Assembly: GCA_958296445.1 (NCBI GenBank)
Contig: OY282565.1
Span: 3,273,570-3,337,569, forward strand
Direction: 5' to 3'
From: an uncultured Dehalococcoidia bacterium
GTDB taxonomy: Bacteria; Chloroflexota; Dehalococcoidia; Lucifugimonadales; UBA3495
Length of the DNA stretch: 64,000 bases
Shown: positions 1 through 8,306 of the stretch, in pieces
Numbering within the stretch: the stretch's first letter is position 1
How the letters are laid out: every line of letters begins with the position of its first letter
The notes under the pieces: model-generated
Seen by the model: the letters and a program-made list of their open reading frames with translations, nothing else
What the model was told of the DNA's origin: nothing
Database searches by the model: none
Program-made: the position numbers and the translations under genes

Positions 1-92
1 TCTTAGCTTTGCTCAGAATGACAGGCAACTCTGCTCAGAATAACAGACGGCGGAAGCAATGTCGCAATTTTCTAAGCATTACCCTCCGTCCT
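1..92. repeat. dispersed short repeat (TGTCATTCTGAGC family)
   Basis: No gene is visible here. The stretch holds two degenerate copies of the element whose fuller form elsewhere reads TGTCATTCTGAGCAAAGCGA (for example near 11.9-12.2, 23.0 and 46.1 kb). It follows the end of the minus-strand transglutaminase-like gene and may form part of its 3' region. Confidence 0.6.
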
Positions 93-695
93 TTAGGTGG
101 ATTCGCCCAGCCAGCGGCCCATGCCCTCGATGAAATCGTCCCGCAATTGGCTTTGCGGGCCGCAGAACTCCTTGATTAGCCGTTCCTTGAACCCCTGCGG
201 ATCCTGTCCGGCGGGAACCTCAAAGCTGTCAATAGGGTCGCAGGCCAGCGTCATATCAGTGCCGGCGTCGAAAACCCGGTTCACAGTCATTCCCAAAGGC
301 CCGGCGCTGCTAGGCCAAGTAGCGTCCACCACCGTCCAGCCTTTGCCGGTATTCACCCTCAAATACGTATGCACGTCCGGGACAGGTCTGACGGCCACCA
401 GCGCCCGCAGCTCCGCCGGAAAATGCCGGGTGTTGCCGGGAGTGAACCGATGAGTACACATTATAACCCGCGACTCCAGCCCCAACTCGCCGAATATACC
501 GGCCAGCAGGTAATGTTTTCCCGAACAAGTGCCGCGCCATTCCTCGATAATGGCCTCGGGCTTCCGCGAACTGGCCCGCCGGTAAGGCATATCCCGAACC
601 AGCGCGAAAGCCCGCTCCGGCGTGAGCAACTCGCCCGCGGGCAACAGGCCGCGCCGGCGGCTTTCGCGCTCCAGCAGGGGCAGCAGGGTGGTCAT
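93..695 (-). CDS. transglutaminase-like domain protein
   Basis: A 200-residue protein with the Cys-His-Asp arrangement of transglutaminase-like (papain-fold) proteins: Cys57 in WRGTCSGKH, His109 in PDVHTYL and Asp124 in TVVDATW. The order and spacing fit the family, although it is shorter than many members and has no extra domain. No signal peptide is visible, so it is probably cytoplasmic. Its ATG overlaps the stop of the upstream HNH gene by four bases (ATGA), so the two are probably translationally coupled. The substrate is unknown; protease, amidase and cross-linking roles are all possible. The fold call is an inference from the catalytic triad. Confidence 0.7.
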   Translation of the reverse strand: MTTLLPLLERESRRRGLLPAGELLTPERAFALVRDMPYRRASSRKPEAIIEEWRGTCSGKHYLLAGIFGELGLESRVIMCTHRFTPGNTRHFPAELRALVAVRPVPDVHTYLRVNTGKGWTVVDATWPSSAGPLGMTVNRVFDAGTDMTLACDPIDSFEVPAGQDPQGFKERLIKEFCGPQSQLRDDFIEGMGRWLGEST

Positions 696-1546
696 ATTTC
701 CCTCGCGCTATGGGCAGTTTCTTTATTAGGCATTGCCCGCAACAAGTTGGGGTTAATGGGCGGGTTGGCCGGCGTTCTTTCCGTCTGCGGCAGATATCTT
801 GCGTGCTTTTGCCTGAACTCGATGTCCGTCATAGTCCCTTTGGCCTGATTGCAAACCTTGCAGGCCAACTGGCAGTTTCGTATATTATCCGGGCCGCCCA
901 GCCTCTTGGGAATCATGTGTTCGATTTCCAGTCCGTCATAGGGGTACTCGTGGCCGCAATAGACGCACTTGCGTTGCTGGTCGTGGAACAATTGCCGTTT
1001 GTCCTTGGCTTTCTGATCCTCCTCTATTAAAACTGTACGATCGGAGAAAGTGTTAGCCTTTGGAGAATCGTACCGCCGGGTTTTTTCCGGTATCCTTACC
1101 GGCGGTTCCGGCGGTTTGACGCCGGTATCACGGATTTTTGCGTTAGTTTTCTGGTTGCACTCAAGGCATAGCGGATACTTTGATTCCTTGAACACGCCGC
1201 ACTGAGAACACTTGTTGATAAGCCCGCCCCGCATTTGTTTCCAGTGATTACTGCACAAGTAATCACCATCCTTCAATAATCTTGTGGAACAGTTTTGTTC
1301 CAAGCAAATTTTCGGTGTTGTCACAGGTTCCGGTGATTCCGTGCGCACATTTGTCGAGGGCGTGTTAGTTTTCTTGTTGCACTCAATGCACAAGGGATAC
1401 TTTGATTCCTTGAATACACCGCATTGAGAACACTTGTTGATGAGCTTGTCTCGCATTTGTTTCCAATGCTTGCCGCATAAGTAGTCATTGGTTTTCAACA
1501 ATTGCGTGGAGCAAGTCTGCTCCAGACAAATTTTCGCCGTCGTCAC
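692..1546 (-). CDS. HNH endonuclease with duplicated zinc-binding modules
   Basis: About 284 residues. The C-terminal domain is an HNH nuclease: CxxC at 194-197, the EIEH motif ending at His210, Asn224 and a second CxxC at 229-232. The N-terminus is a tandem duplication of about 59 residues (roughly 3-61 and 77-135). Each copy contains KICLEQ-C, a YLC-x2-HW motif, then CSQCGVFKESKYPLC-x2-C, so each can bind zinc. I start at GTG 1546 because AGGAGAGG lies five bases upstream; a longer TTG start at 1564 would place that ribosome site inside the gene. The next upstream gene shares the last zinc motif. Target and role are unknown; HNH proteins of this size occur in mobile elements and in defence. 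The nuclease call is secure, the function is not. Confidence 0.8.
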   Translation of the reverse strand: MTTAKICLEQTCSTQLLKTNDYLCGKHWKQMRDKLINKCSQCGVFKESKYPLCIECNKKTNTPSTNVRTESPEPVTTPKICLEQNCSTRLLKDGDYLCSNHWKQMRGGLINKCSQCGVFKESKYPLCLECNQKTNAKIRDTGVKPPEPPVRIPEKTRRYDSPKANTFSDRTVLIEEDQKAKDKRQLFHDQQRKCVYCGHEYPYDGLEIEHMIPKRLGGPDNIRNCQLACKVCNQAKGTMTDIEFRQKHARYLPQTERTPANPPINPNLLRAMPNKETAHSAREI

Positions 1547-1587
1547 AGATTCCTCTCCTTTCAAGCCTCTATTTAGGTTTCATCAAT

Positions 1588-1896
1588 CTAAATTAGAAGC
1601 TGGATAGCCGATATTCCCGCGCCGATAACCAACAGCCCGATAACAAACGAAAGACATCCGCCACCTGACGTTTCCTGTCGCTGTGGCCCTCGGTATTCTG
1701 TCCGGCGGGGAGCCGCGTTTTGTTGTGGCCGTGGATGCTCTGTCCGGCGCGGAGCCGCGTTGGGATTGCATTTTGCGCAAAGGGCGTATTGCGGCCTCTT
1801 GCGCCCTCTGCATCGGGGGCAAGTGCCGCATTCCCTACACCAGTCAAACCCAGGATTCTTGTACCCGCCGCAAAAGCGGCACGTATTTTCGTCCAT
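1588..1896 (-). CDS. small zinc-ribbon protein with C-terminal membrane anchor
   Basis: 102 residues: two zinc-ribbon-like motifs (CRFCG...CREC at 6-23 and CPRC...CAKC at 26-43), a Pro/Arg-rich linker with a repeated NAAPRRTE octamer (46-53 and 60-67), and one hydrophobic segment (about 81-102) ending at the C-terminus. It looks like a tail-anchored membrane protein with a cytoplasmic zinc domain. The second ribbon (CPRCRGRKRPQYALCAKCN) has the same layout as the repeated module of the adjacent HNH protein, which suggests shared ancestry or a shared partner. No clear ribosome site precedes the ATG. Function unknown. Confidence 0.6.
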   Translation of the reverse strand: MDENTCRFCGGYKNPGFDWCRECGTCPRCRGRKRPQYALCAKCNPNAAPRRTEHPRPQQNAAPRRTEYRGPQRQETSGGGCLSFVIGLLVIGAGISAIQLLI

Positions 1897-1938
1897 ACAG
1901 CCAGTCCATTTACAACGTGTTTGTTAAAAACGTTGGCA

Positions 1939-2529
1939 TCACCCCGCCGCCACCGCCAGCCCCAGGCTGCCCTTGATGGCGTCAACCCGCGTCTGAAACT
2001 CCGCGTCGCCCAGCACCGGCTCCAAGCGCCCCAGCGGAACATCGGTCAGCACCTCCACCCACGAAGTGCAGCCCCCGTACTCCGGCAGCCACGGCGCCGT
2101 TACCGGGGCCTCCAGCCGGTAGGCCCGCAGCAACATCACCGACAGCGGCAGCATCGGCTTCCAGCGCAGCCGCGACTGGGCATAGTCCGCAGTCCATATA
2201 TAATGAGGGGCCAAATCGTCCACCTGCTGCTGGCCGTCTATTTCCAGCACTTCCGCGGCCGCGGCGAAGTGAGTAAAAGTGATATGCTCCGGGTCGCGCG
2301 GCTGGGCCAGCACCGCCTCCAGCGCCGACTGATGCTCCGTCCGCAACAATTCCGCTTTCTGGTGTTCGTAAGTAGGATATAGCAGAAACTCCCGGTGAAT
2401 CACCCGGAAATCCTTGCCGTCCTCGTGAATCCCCCCCTTACGCAACAACAGCACTTGCTCGCCCCGCGCCAAGGCGTCAACGGTCACAGCCCACTCTTTC
2501 AGGGCCATCTGGCATTTATCAGGCAACAT
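1939..2529 (-). CDS. DUF1802 family protein
   Basis: About 196 residues beginning MLPDKCQMALKEWAV. The KEWAV...LLLRKGGI opening and the later FLLYPTYEHQ segment are typical of DUF1802, an uncharacterised family. I choose ATG 2529 because GGAGGG lies seven bases upstream; the longer frame to 2601 has no such site. No membrane segment or known catalytic motif is visible. It lies between the zinc-ribbon gene and the TatD gene, all on the minus strand with gaps, so a shared operon is not certain. Confidence 0.75.
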   Translation of the reverse strand: MLPDKCQMALKEWAVTVDALARGEQVLLLRKGGIHEDGKDFRVIHREFLLYPTYEHQKAELLRTEHQSALEAVLAQPRDPEHITFTHFAAAAEVLEIDGQQQVDDLAPHYIWTADYAQSRLRWKPMLPLSVMLLRAYRLEAPVTAPWLPEYGGCTSWVEVLTDVPLGRLEPVLGDAEFQTRVDAIKGSLGLAVAAG

Positions 2530-2601
2530 AATGCAACCCTCCGCAACGGCTGGCGCAATCTTATCACCGCCGCCTTGCGCCCTCAACGGCAACGGAATCA
2601 A

Positions 2602-2708
2602 ATCACTTTGTCCGAATCAGAATTACAGGATTCGCCGGACGTGAAAAATCCTGCAAATCCTCTAATCCAACAAATCCTGATTCAGACAAAAACCAGAAAG
2701 CCCCCGGC
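2602..2708. repeat. short dispersed repeat (AATCCTGATTCAGACA family)
   Basis: This spacer carries a series of AATCCT steps ending in AATCCTGATTCAGACA. A second copy lies at about 13175-13215. It is partly self-complementary (CAGGATT and AATCCTG) and lies after the end of the minus-strand TatD gene. Confidence 0.5.
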
Positions 2709-3512
2709 CTAACCCCCATCCCACCGCAGCATCCGGCGGAAATTGCGGGTGGTGACCGCCGCCACCTCCTCCACCGTTACGCCCTTGACCTCGGCCAAGC
2801 ACCGGGCGACTTCGGCCACGTGGCGCGGTTCGGTCCAGTTGGAGCGGTACTTCTTGAAGGGCTGCGGGTAGGCGTCGGTTTCCAGCACGATGTTTTCCAG
2901 AGGGATGGCGCGGGCGGCTTCCTGAACCTCCGGCAGCCGGGTCAAGGGCCGGGCCAGCGAGATATAAAAGCCGCAGTCTATCGCTTCCCGCGCCGTGGCC
3001 TCGTCGGCCTGGAAATAGTGCATCGCCCCGCCCACATCGCCCGCCCGCTCCTCCCGCAGCACCCGGAACACCGCGGAATGGGCCTCCCGCGAGTGAAAAA
3101 TGACCGGCAGATTCAAGCTGCGGGCCAGCCGGATATGCTGCCGGAACACCTGATCCTGCACCCCGTGATCCGGCGATTCGGGCAGATAGTCCAGCCCCAC
3201 CTCGCTGATGCAGACCACCTCGGGCGACCGCGCCAGCCGCTCCAGCTCGGCATACACCCCATCATCCACCAACTCAAAAGCCTGGCAAGGATGTATCCCA
3301 ACACCGGCATACAAAGCAGCCCCCCCACTCCCAGGCCCGCCCAAAGACCGGGCCAGCCCGATACAGGCGCGGGTAGATTCCAGCGTAGTTCCGGCCAGAA
3401 TCACCGACGTCACCCCCACCCCCGCGGCCCGCTCCAGCAACCCCGGCAGCTCCCCCGCATCATACTGGTCCAGATGTGTATGGCAGTCCCCAAAAGTCAT
3501 CGGCGCAGTCAT
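2709..3512 (-). CDS. tatD: TatD family metal-dependent hydrolase (DNase)
   Basis: 267 residues with the full TatD metal-site set: HTHLD at 11-15, GIHP near 73-76, EVGLD with Glu105, HSRE with His141, His166 in AMHYF, and LETDAYP with Asp214. TatD proteins are cytoplasmic metal-dependent 3'-5' exonucleases linked to DNA repair and quality control. The length is normal and nothing seems missing. GGAG lies six bases before the ATG. The downstream neighbour is an unrelated DUF1802 gene. Confidence 0.93.
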   Translation of the reverse strand: MTAPMTFGDCHTHLDQYDAGELPGLLERAAGVGVTSVILAGTTLESTRACIGLARSLGGPGSGGAALYAGVGIHPCQAFELVDDGVYAELERLARSPEVVCISEVGLDYLPESPDHGVQDQVFRQHIRLARSLNLPVIFHSREAHSAVFRVLREERAGDVGGAMHYFQADEATAREAIDCGFYISLARPLTRLPEVQEAARAIPLENIVLETDAYPQPFKKYRSNWTEPRHVAEVARCLAEVKGVTVEEVAAVTTRNFRRMLRWDGG

Positions 3513-3598
3513 AAAACACTCCTAAACGAGGCGGAATTTGTGGATGGAATGATAGCTACGGCAAGGGGGCGGGGTCAATCGGGAGGGTATCCCCGACA

Positions 3599-4156
3599 TT
3601 ACAGTTTGACCTCAACCAGCTCCCAATCAACAACAGGAATCTCTTCTCCGTAGTGCTTCATACTGGTAATGTAGCCCCGGATGGCTTCCCTGATGTTCCT
3701 GACCGCCTCCTGCCGTGACCGCCCTTGCGAGTGGCAGCCGGGCAACTGCGGGCAGCTTGCTACGATGAATCCGTCCCCATCGGCTTCCAGTGAAACCGCG
3801 AAACGATGTAGCTTCCCGTCACTTTGAGGTGGTTTATCCGGCACGCTGAGGTCTGCTTTTGGACTTGAGGGATTATCCAGTGCGCTGAGCTCTGCTTTTG
3901 GACGATGCGGGCTATTAAATTCGTGAATTTCAAGCCCCAACTTCTTGAAAATCCGAAACGCATCGTCAGTAATAAACTCGGCGCGGCGCAGCCCGGTAGC
4001 TTCGGCAAACAACTGCTTTACCGGAATGCGGCGGTCTCCGATAACCACATAGTATTTATGCCGTCCATCAATATCATCCGGCACCACCTGTTTAGCCGCC
4101 TCCGCCACAGTCTCGAAATCCAATTCGTACCCCTTGCCGCCCAGAACGAACCGCAT
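3599..4156 (-). CDS. HicB-like antitoxin domain fused to a McrA-head-like domain
   Basis: 185 residues in three parts. Residues about 117-165 (FAVSLEADGDGFIVASCPQL, then GRSRQEAVRNIREAI) match the HicB antitoxin fold. Residues about 30-78 (KYYVVIGDRRIPVKQLF...RIFKKLGL) resemble the small N-terminal head domain of ScoMcrA-type modification-dependent nucleases; this match is from memory and less certain. A linker repeats PKAELS/PKADLS. HicB normally pairs with the 60-80 residue RNase HicA, but no such frame is visible on either side, so this may be an orphan regulator. There is no classic C-terminal DNA-binding helix set; the protein ends soon after the HicB domain. Confidence 0.65.
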   Translation of the reverse strand: MRFVLGGKGYELDFETVAEAAKQVVPDDIDGRHKYYVVIGDRRIPVKQLFAEATGLRRAEFITDDAFRIFKKLGLEIHEFNSPHRPKAELSALDNPSSPKADLSVPDKPPQSDGKLHRFAVSLEADGDGFIVASCPQLPGCHSQGRSRQEAVRNIREAIRGYITSMKHYGEEIPVVDWELVEVKL

Positions 4157-4244
4157 GACACACTACCTCTTTCTGTCTATTTCTATCTATTACTTTCTAT
4201 TATGCGCCCTACCCGAACCCGCGTCAATGGCGAATGCTCCACCC

Positions 4245-4280
4245 CCCCACCCGCGTTGACACCCCCGCCCGCCGGTGGTA
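4245..4280. repeat. direct repeat copy 1 flanking the DUF3800 gene
   Basis: This stretch, containing CCGCGTTGACACCCCCGCCC, is nearly identical (about two differences over 35 bases) to 5272-5307, which holds the -35 and spacer of the suf promoter. Here it also resembles a promoter (TTGACA 4256-4261, TAGAGA 4279-4284, spacer 17). The pair encloses the DUF3800 gene. Confidence 0.7.
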
Positions 4281-4481
4281 GAGAAAATTGCGAAATTCCC
4301 CTTTGCTACCCTGAGCAAAGCGAAAAATTCCGACACTGGACAGACCGCAGAAGTAATTTCTCAACCGGAGCGAAAGCGAAAGGGTTGACACGGACGGCAG
4401 ACTGGGATACCTTAGATATGGCCGATAGGACCCCTGCTAGCTGGTCCGGCGGATGCTGAATCCGGTCGGCCCCTCCATATT

Positions 4482-5243
4482 ATGCACATCGCATACCTTG
4501 ACGAATCAGGAACCCAGAAAGGGGCCCGCTACTTTGTGTTAGCGGGCTTTATTGTGTTTGAGCGCAATACGCTTTATCTGGCGAGGGCGCTGGACCAGAT
4601 TCAAGCAAGATATTTCCCGGGTTACTCTGAAACCGCCGTGTTTCACGCGGCCGCCCTCCGCGCTCCGTCGAAGCGGGTTCCGCCGCCCTTCAACCTACTG
4701 ACGCAAGAGGAACGATTTCAACTAATATCCGACGTATATCAGGTAATTTTAGATTCCCACGCCCGGATAATCACTGTCGCCATAGAAAAGGCAGCCATTG
4801 ACGGCGATCCATACGAAAGGGGATTCGAGGAAATCGTAAGCCGTTTTGACTACTTTCTTGGCAGAATACGCCGAGAAAGGGGCGAGGATCAGCGCGGCCT
4901 CATCGTTGTGGCGGATTCAACCTATCGAAAGAATCTTGAGTTGCAGGCCCGGAGAATCGCCAAAGAAGGACATCGCTGGGGTGAAATACATAACTTGGCC
5001 GATATTCCGTATTTCGCTCCTGCGAAAAATACCAGACTGCTCCAGTTAGCGGATTTCGTCTCCAACGCCGTTTTTGGCAGATACGAGTCCGGCCACGCCA
5101 ATCATTTCGACCGGATAACCCCCAAGTTCGACCAAGACGATGGCGGACGCATCCACGGACTTGTCCACATAGCCCGCGACCGGGACAACTGCTACTGCCC
5201 GGCGTGTGGACAGCGCCGCCTTATCCCCCCGCTCAATCCCTAG
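4482..5243 (+). CDS. DUF3800 domain protein
   Basis: 253 residues. It opens with MHIAYLDESG (Asp7, Glu8) and has VVADST (Asp145) and LLQLADFVSNAVF (Asp191), the acidic pattern of DUF3800, a family thought to have an RNase H-like fold and often found near mobile elements and defence genes. A C-terminal CPACG motif is present near residue 243. It is a single gene facing the suf operon and enclosed by two nearly identical 35-bp sequences. No strong ribosome site is visible. The activity has not been shown for the family in general. Confidence 0.8.
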   Translation: MHIAYLDESGTQKGARYFVLAGFIVFERNTLYLARALDQIQARYFPGYSETAVFHAAALRAPSKRVPPPFNLLTQEERFQLISDVYQVILDSHARIITVAIEKAAIDGDPYERGFEEIVSRFDYFLGRIRRERGEDQRGLIVVADSTYRKNLELQARRIAKEGHRWGEIHNLADIPYFAPAKNTRLLQLADFVSNAVFGRYESGHANHFDRITPKFDQDDGGRIHGLVHIARDRDNCYCPACGQRRLIPPLNP

Positions 5244-5271
5244 ACGCCAATTCCTCGCCAACCCTTGGCCC

Positions 5272-5307
5272 CCCAGCCCGCGTTGACACCCCCGCCCGCC
5301 GATGGTA
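5272..5307. repeat. direct repeat copy 2 (suf promoter side)
   Basis: Second copy of the sequence at 4245-4280. In this copy the -10 region reads TAGCAT rather than TAGAGA. See the suf promoter entry. Confidence 0.7.
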
Positions 5308-5337
5308 GCATAATTGTTGACGCCAACAGTCAACAAT
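5283..5337 (+). promoter_or_regulatory. suf operon promoter with palindromic operator
   Basis: TTGACA (5283-5288), a 17-base spacer and TAGCAT (5306-5311) form a good housekeeping-type promoter. Directly after it is a perfect 9-base inverted repeat: ATTGTTGAC (5313-5321), seven bases, then GTCAACAAT (5329-5337). Its position over the start site suits a repressor such as an Rrf2-type (SufR/IscR-like) Fe-S sensor. The regulator is not in the window, so its identity is inference. Confidence 0.65.
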
Positions 5338-5448
5338 GTTAGCCTGATTCCCGGCCGCCACCGGCGCAACGGCCCGGCGCCCGCGACGATTCCCGCCCGC
5401 CCCAACCATTCCCAACCGGCAATTCCGTGCCTTTCTAAGGAGCAGCCG

Positions 5449-6915
5449 ATGACCACGCCCAAGGTCATTTCCCGCAGCAGCACTACCTCCAGCGAGCTGG
5501 ACTCCGACTACAAGTGGGGCTTCACCATCGACATTGACTCCGACCTGGCCCCCAAGGGCCTCAGCGAGGATGTCGTCCGCCTCATTTCGGCCAAAAAGCA
5601 GGAACCGGAATGGCTGCTGGAGTGGCGGCTCAAGGCTTTCCGGCACTGGGAGCGGCTCCAGTACCGCGAACCCGCCTGGGCCAACATCCACCACGAGCCC
5701 ATTGACTACCAAGACATCTACTATTACGCCGCCCCGGCCACCAAGGACGCGCCCAAGAGCCTAGACGAGGTTGACCCCGAGGTGCTGGAAGCCTTCGAGA
5801 AGCTGGGCATCCCCCTCCAGGAACGGGAGCGGCTGGCCGGCGTGGCCGTGGACGCCGTGCTGGACAGCGTGTCCGTCGCCACCACCTACCAAGATATGCT
5901 GGAAAAGGCCGGCATCATTTTCTGCCCGATGAGCGAGGCGGTTAGGAACCACCCGGAACTGGTGCAAAAGTACCTCGGCTCCGTGGTTCCCTACACCGAC
6001 AACTTTTTCGCCACCCTCAACTCGGCGGTGTTCAGCGACGGCTCCTTCGCCTACATCCCCAAGGGCGTCCGCTGCCCCATCGAGCTGATGACCTACTTCC
6101 GCATCAACCAGGCCGACTCCGGCCAGTTCGAGCGCACCCTGATCGTCTGCGAAGAGGGCGCCTACGTCAGTTACCTCGAAGGCTGCACCGCCCCGGCCCG
6201 CAAGTCCCACCAACTGCACGCCGCAGTGGTGGAGCTGGTGGCCCTGGACGACGCCGAAATCAAGTATTCCACCCTGCAAAACTGGTTCCCCGGCGACAAA
6301 GAGGGCAAGGGCGGCGTCTACAATTTCGTCACCAAGCGCGGGCTGGCCGGCGGGCGCAACTCTAAAATCTCCTGGACGCAGGTGGAAACCGGCTCGGCCA
6401 TCACCTGGAAATACCCCAGCGTCATCCTGCAAGGCGACAACTCCACCGGCGAGTTCTACTCGGTCGCCCTAGTCAACCGCTACCAGCAGGCCGACACCGG
6501 CACCAAAATGATTCACCAAGGCAAGAACACCAAAAGCACCATCGTCGCCAAGGGCATTTCCGCCGGCCACGGCAACGCCACCTACCGCGGCCTAGTCAAG
6601 ATGATGCCCACCGCCGACGGGGCCAAGAATTTCACCCAGTGCGATTCCCTGCTCGTCGGCGACCAGTGCGGCGCCCACACCGTCCCCTACATCGAAGTCA
6701 AAAACCCCACGGCCCAGATGGAGCATGAGGCGTCCACCTCCAAAGTAAGCGACGACCAGCTCTTCTACTGCCAGCAACGCGGAATGTCGGTGGAAGACGC
6801 CCACTTTATGATTATCAACGGTTTCTGCCGCGGCATTTTCCAAGAACTCCCCTTCGAGTTCGCCATGGAAGCGTCCCAGTTGCTAAAAGTAAGCCTCGAG
6901 GGCGCCGTGGGCTAA
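5449..6915 (+). CDS. sufB: Fe-S cluster assembly scaffold SufB
   Basis: 488 residues from ATG 5449, chosen because AAGGAG lies six bases upstream; an in-frame start at 5314 would run through the operator. SufB forms the SufBC2D scaffold on which new Fe-S clusters are built in the cytoplasm. Family features are clear: the YKWGF opening, the VYYYAAP-like region, [20 protein letters not shown], a YLEGCTAP motif, a long beta-helix core, and the C-terminal [13 protein letters not shown] region. Normal length. It heads the suf operon and is followed by a toxin-antitoxin pair before sufC. Confidence 0.97.
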   Translation: MTTPKVISRSSTTSSELDSDYKWGFTIDIDSDLAPKGLSEDVVRLISAKKQEPEWLLEWRLKAFRHWERLQYREPAWANIHHEPIDYQDIYYYAAPATKDAPKSLDEVDPEVLEAFEKLGIPLQERERLAGVAVDAVLDSVSVATTYQDMLEKAGIIFCPMSEAVRNHPELVQKYLGSVVPYTDNFFATLNSAVFSDGSFAYIPKGVRCPIELMTYFRINQADSGQFERTLIVCEEGAYVSYLEGCTAPARKSHQLHAAVVELVALDDAEIKYSTLQNWFPGDKEGKGGVYNFVTKRGLAGGRNSKISWTQVETGSAITWKYPSVILQGDNSTGEFYSVALVNRYQQADTGTKMIHQGKNTKSTIVAKGISAGHGNATYRGLVKMMPTADGAKNFTQCDSLLVGDQCGAHTVPYIEVKNPTAQMEHEASTSKVSDDQLFYCQQRGMSVEDAHFMIINGFCRGIFQELPFEFAMEASQLLKVSLEGAVG

Positions 6916-6988
6916 CCCGGAAACCCCGGAAGCGCGTCAATAATCCCCTCTCCCCACCGGGAGAGGGTTAAGGTGAAGGGCCACAGCT
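6916..6988. repeat. palindromic dispersed repeat between sufB and the antitoxin
   Basis: CCCTCTCCCCACCGGGAGAGGG can fold into a hairpin. A related element (CCCTCCCCCACCGGGGGAGGG) lies at about 11846-11867 after sufU. There is no T-run, so it is not a clear terminator. Confidence 0.6.
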
Positions 6989-7219
6989 ATGTTGCAAACA
7001 TTCAGAGGCAAAGTCAATGAGGACGGCACTATCCGCTTGCAAGAGGGTGTAAGCCTACCGCAGGGTAGTGAAGTCTTGGTCACATTTCTTGACAAGGACG
7101 CTTTCGTTTCTTTGATGGTATCAACCGGCGCCACCAGTTACTCAGAAGATCGGCTCAAGGAAGAGATAGAGGAGGATGAGTATTGGGCTCAAGAATTGAA
7201 ATATCTACCGTCGTTGTAG
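6989..7219 (+). CDS. putative antitoxin of a MazF/PemK-type module
   Basis: 76 residues. The opening (MLQTFRGKVNEDGTIRLQEG, then SLPQGSEVLVTFLD) is the beta-hairpin style of AbrB-like or DUF104-like antitoxins, which act as DNA-binding dimers that also neutralise the toxin. The acidic C-terminus (EDRLKEEIEEDEYW) would be the toxin-binding tail. The last 37 bases overlap the toxin gene, as expected of a coupled pair. The antitoxin call rests on the partner and the N-terminal motif. Confidence 0.65.
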   Translation: MLQTFRGKVNEDGTIRLQEGVSLPQGSEVLVTFLDKDAFVSLMVSTGATSYSEDRLKEEIEEDEYWAQELKYLPSL

Positions 7220-7527
7220 CGGAGTTCCCTTACTCCAACTTGTCCCGAAAGGTGGAACGGCCGGCTGTCGTGCTGGCAAGCGCAGGCCAGGGGGATTGGG
7301 TTCTGGGACAGCTTACCCGCAACCCCTCTATAGACAGCCAGGCCATAGAGTTGACTAGCGATGGCCTTGCCGAAGGTTCTCTACGCGATGTTAGCTACTT
7401 TCGCCCCGTTAAGCTGTTTACTGCCCATGAAAGCCTGATAACTAAAACGGTAGCCAGACTGAAGCCGGAAGTATTCAACCGGCTGCTTGATACAACCATA
7501 AATCTGCTGAATCAAAACCGAAGATGA
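7183..7527 (+). CDS. MazF/PemK-like endoribonuclease toxin
   Basis: 114 residues. VVVAEFPYSNLSRKVERPAV followed by VLGQLTRN is the MazF/PemK signature, with FRPVKLFTAHESLI as the following core. These toxins cut mRNA when their antitoxin is lost. I accept the TTG start at 7183 because GGAGG lies seven bases upstream. The stop overlaps the sufC start (ATGA, 7524-7527), so toxin and sufC translation are coupled. A toxin-antitoxin pair inside a suf operon is unusual. Confidence 0.8.
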   Translation: MGSRIEISTVVVAEFPYSNLSRKVERPAVVLASAGQGDWVLGQLTRNPSIDSQAIELTSDGLAEGSLRDVSYFRPVKLFTAHESLITKTVARLKPEVFNRLLDTTINLLNQNRR

Positions 7528-8306
7528 CGAAAATGACCAACAACAACCCGCTGCTTTCCGTCCGCGGCCTCCACGCCTCGGCCGGCGACCTCGAAATCCT
7601 GAACGGCGTAGACCTCGAAGTCAACGCCGGGGAAGTCCACGCCATTATGGGCCCCAACGGCTCCGGCAAAAGCACCCTCGCCAACGTCCTGGCCGGACGC
7701 CCCGACTACACCGTAACCGCCGGCCAGGCCATCTACGACGGCGAAGACCTGCTCGCCCTAGAGCCGGAAATCCGCGCCCGCATGGGCGTCTTCCTAGCCT
7801 TCCAGTACCCCGTCGAACTCCCCGGCGTCCGCGCCTGGCAGTTCCTCAAGGCCGGAGTGGACGCCAGACGCCAGCACCACGGCGAAGAGGAGCTTTCCGC
7901 CCGCGATTTCGACCGCCTGCTGCGCGAAAAAGTGCAAATGGTGGAAATAGACCCGGAACTGGTGCGCCGCGCCGTCAACGAAGGCTTCTCCGGCGGCGAA
8001 AAAAAACGCAACGAAATCCTGCAAATGGCCGTCCTCGAGCCGCGCCTGGCCCTGCTCGACGAAACCGACTCCGGCCTAGACATTGACGCCCTCCGCATAG
8101 TGTCCGACGGCGTAAACAAGCTCCGCTCCCAAGACAACGCCACGGTGCTGGTCACCCACTACCAGCGGATGCTCAACTACATCCGCCCCGACAAAGTCCA
8201 CGTCCTGCTCGACGGCCGCATAGTCCGCTCCGGCGGCCCCGAACTAGCCCTCGAGCTGGAAGAAAAGGGCTACGACTGGATTCGCGAGGCGGCGAGTTAT
8301 GAATAG
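7524..8306 (+). CDS. sufC: Fe-S cluster assembly ATPase SufC
   Basis: 260 residues, an ABC-type ATPase without membrane partner that drives the SufBCD scaffold. Walker A is GPNGSGKST (43-51), the ABC signature FSGGEKKR (155-162), and Walker B LALLDE ends at catalytic Glu180. The later VTHYQRMLNYI segment is typical of SufC. The start overlaps the toxin stop by four bases. The 3' end overlaps the next small gene by eight bases. Confidence 0.97.
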   Translation: MTKMTNNNPLLSVRGLHASAGDLEILNGVDLEVNAGEVHAIMGPNGSGKSTLANVLAGRPDYTVTAGQAIYDGEDLLALEPEIRARMGVFLAFQYPVELPGVRAWQFLKAGVDARRQHHGEEELSARDFDRLLREKVQMVEIDPELVRRAVNEGFSGGEKKRNEILQMAVLEPRLALLDETDSGLDIDALRIVSDGVNKLRSQDNATVLVTHYQRMLNYIRPDKVHVLLDGRIVRSGGPELALELEEKGYDWIREAASYE

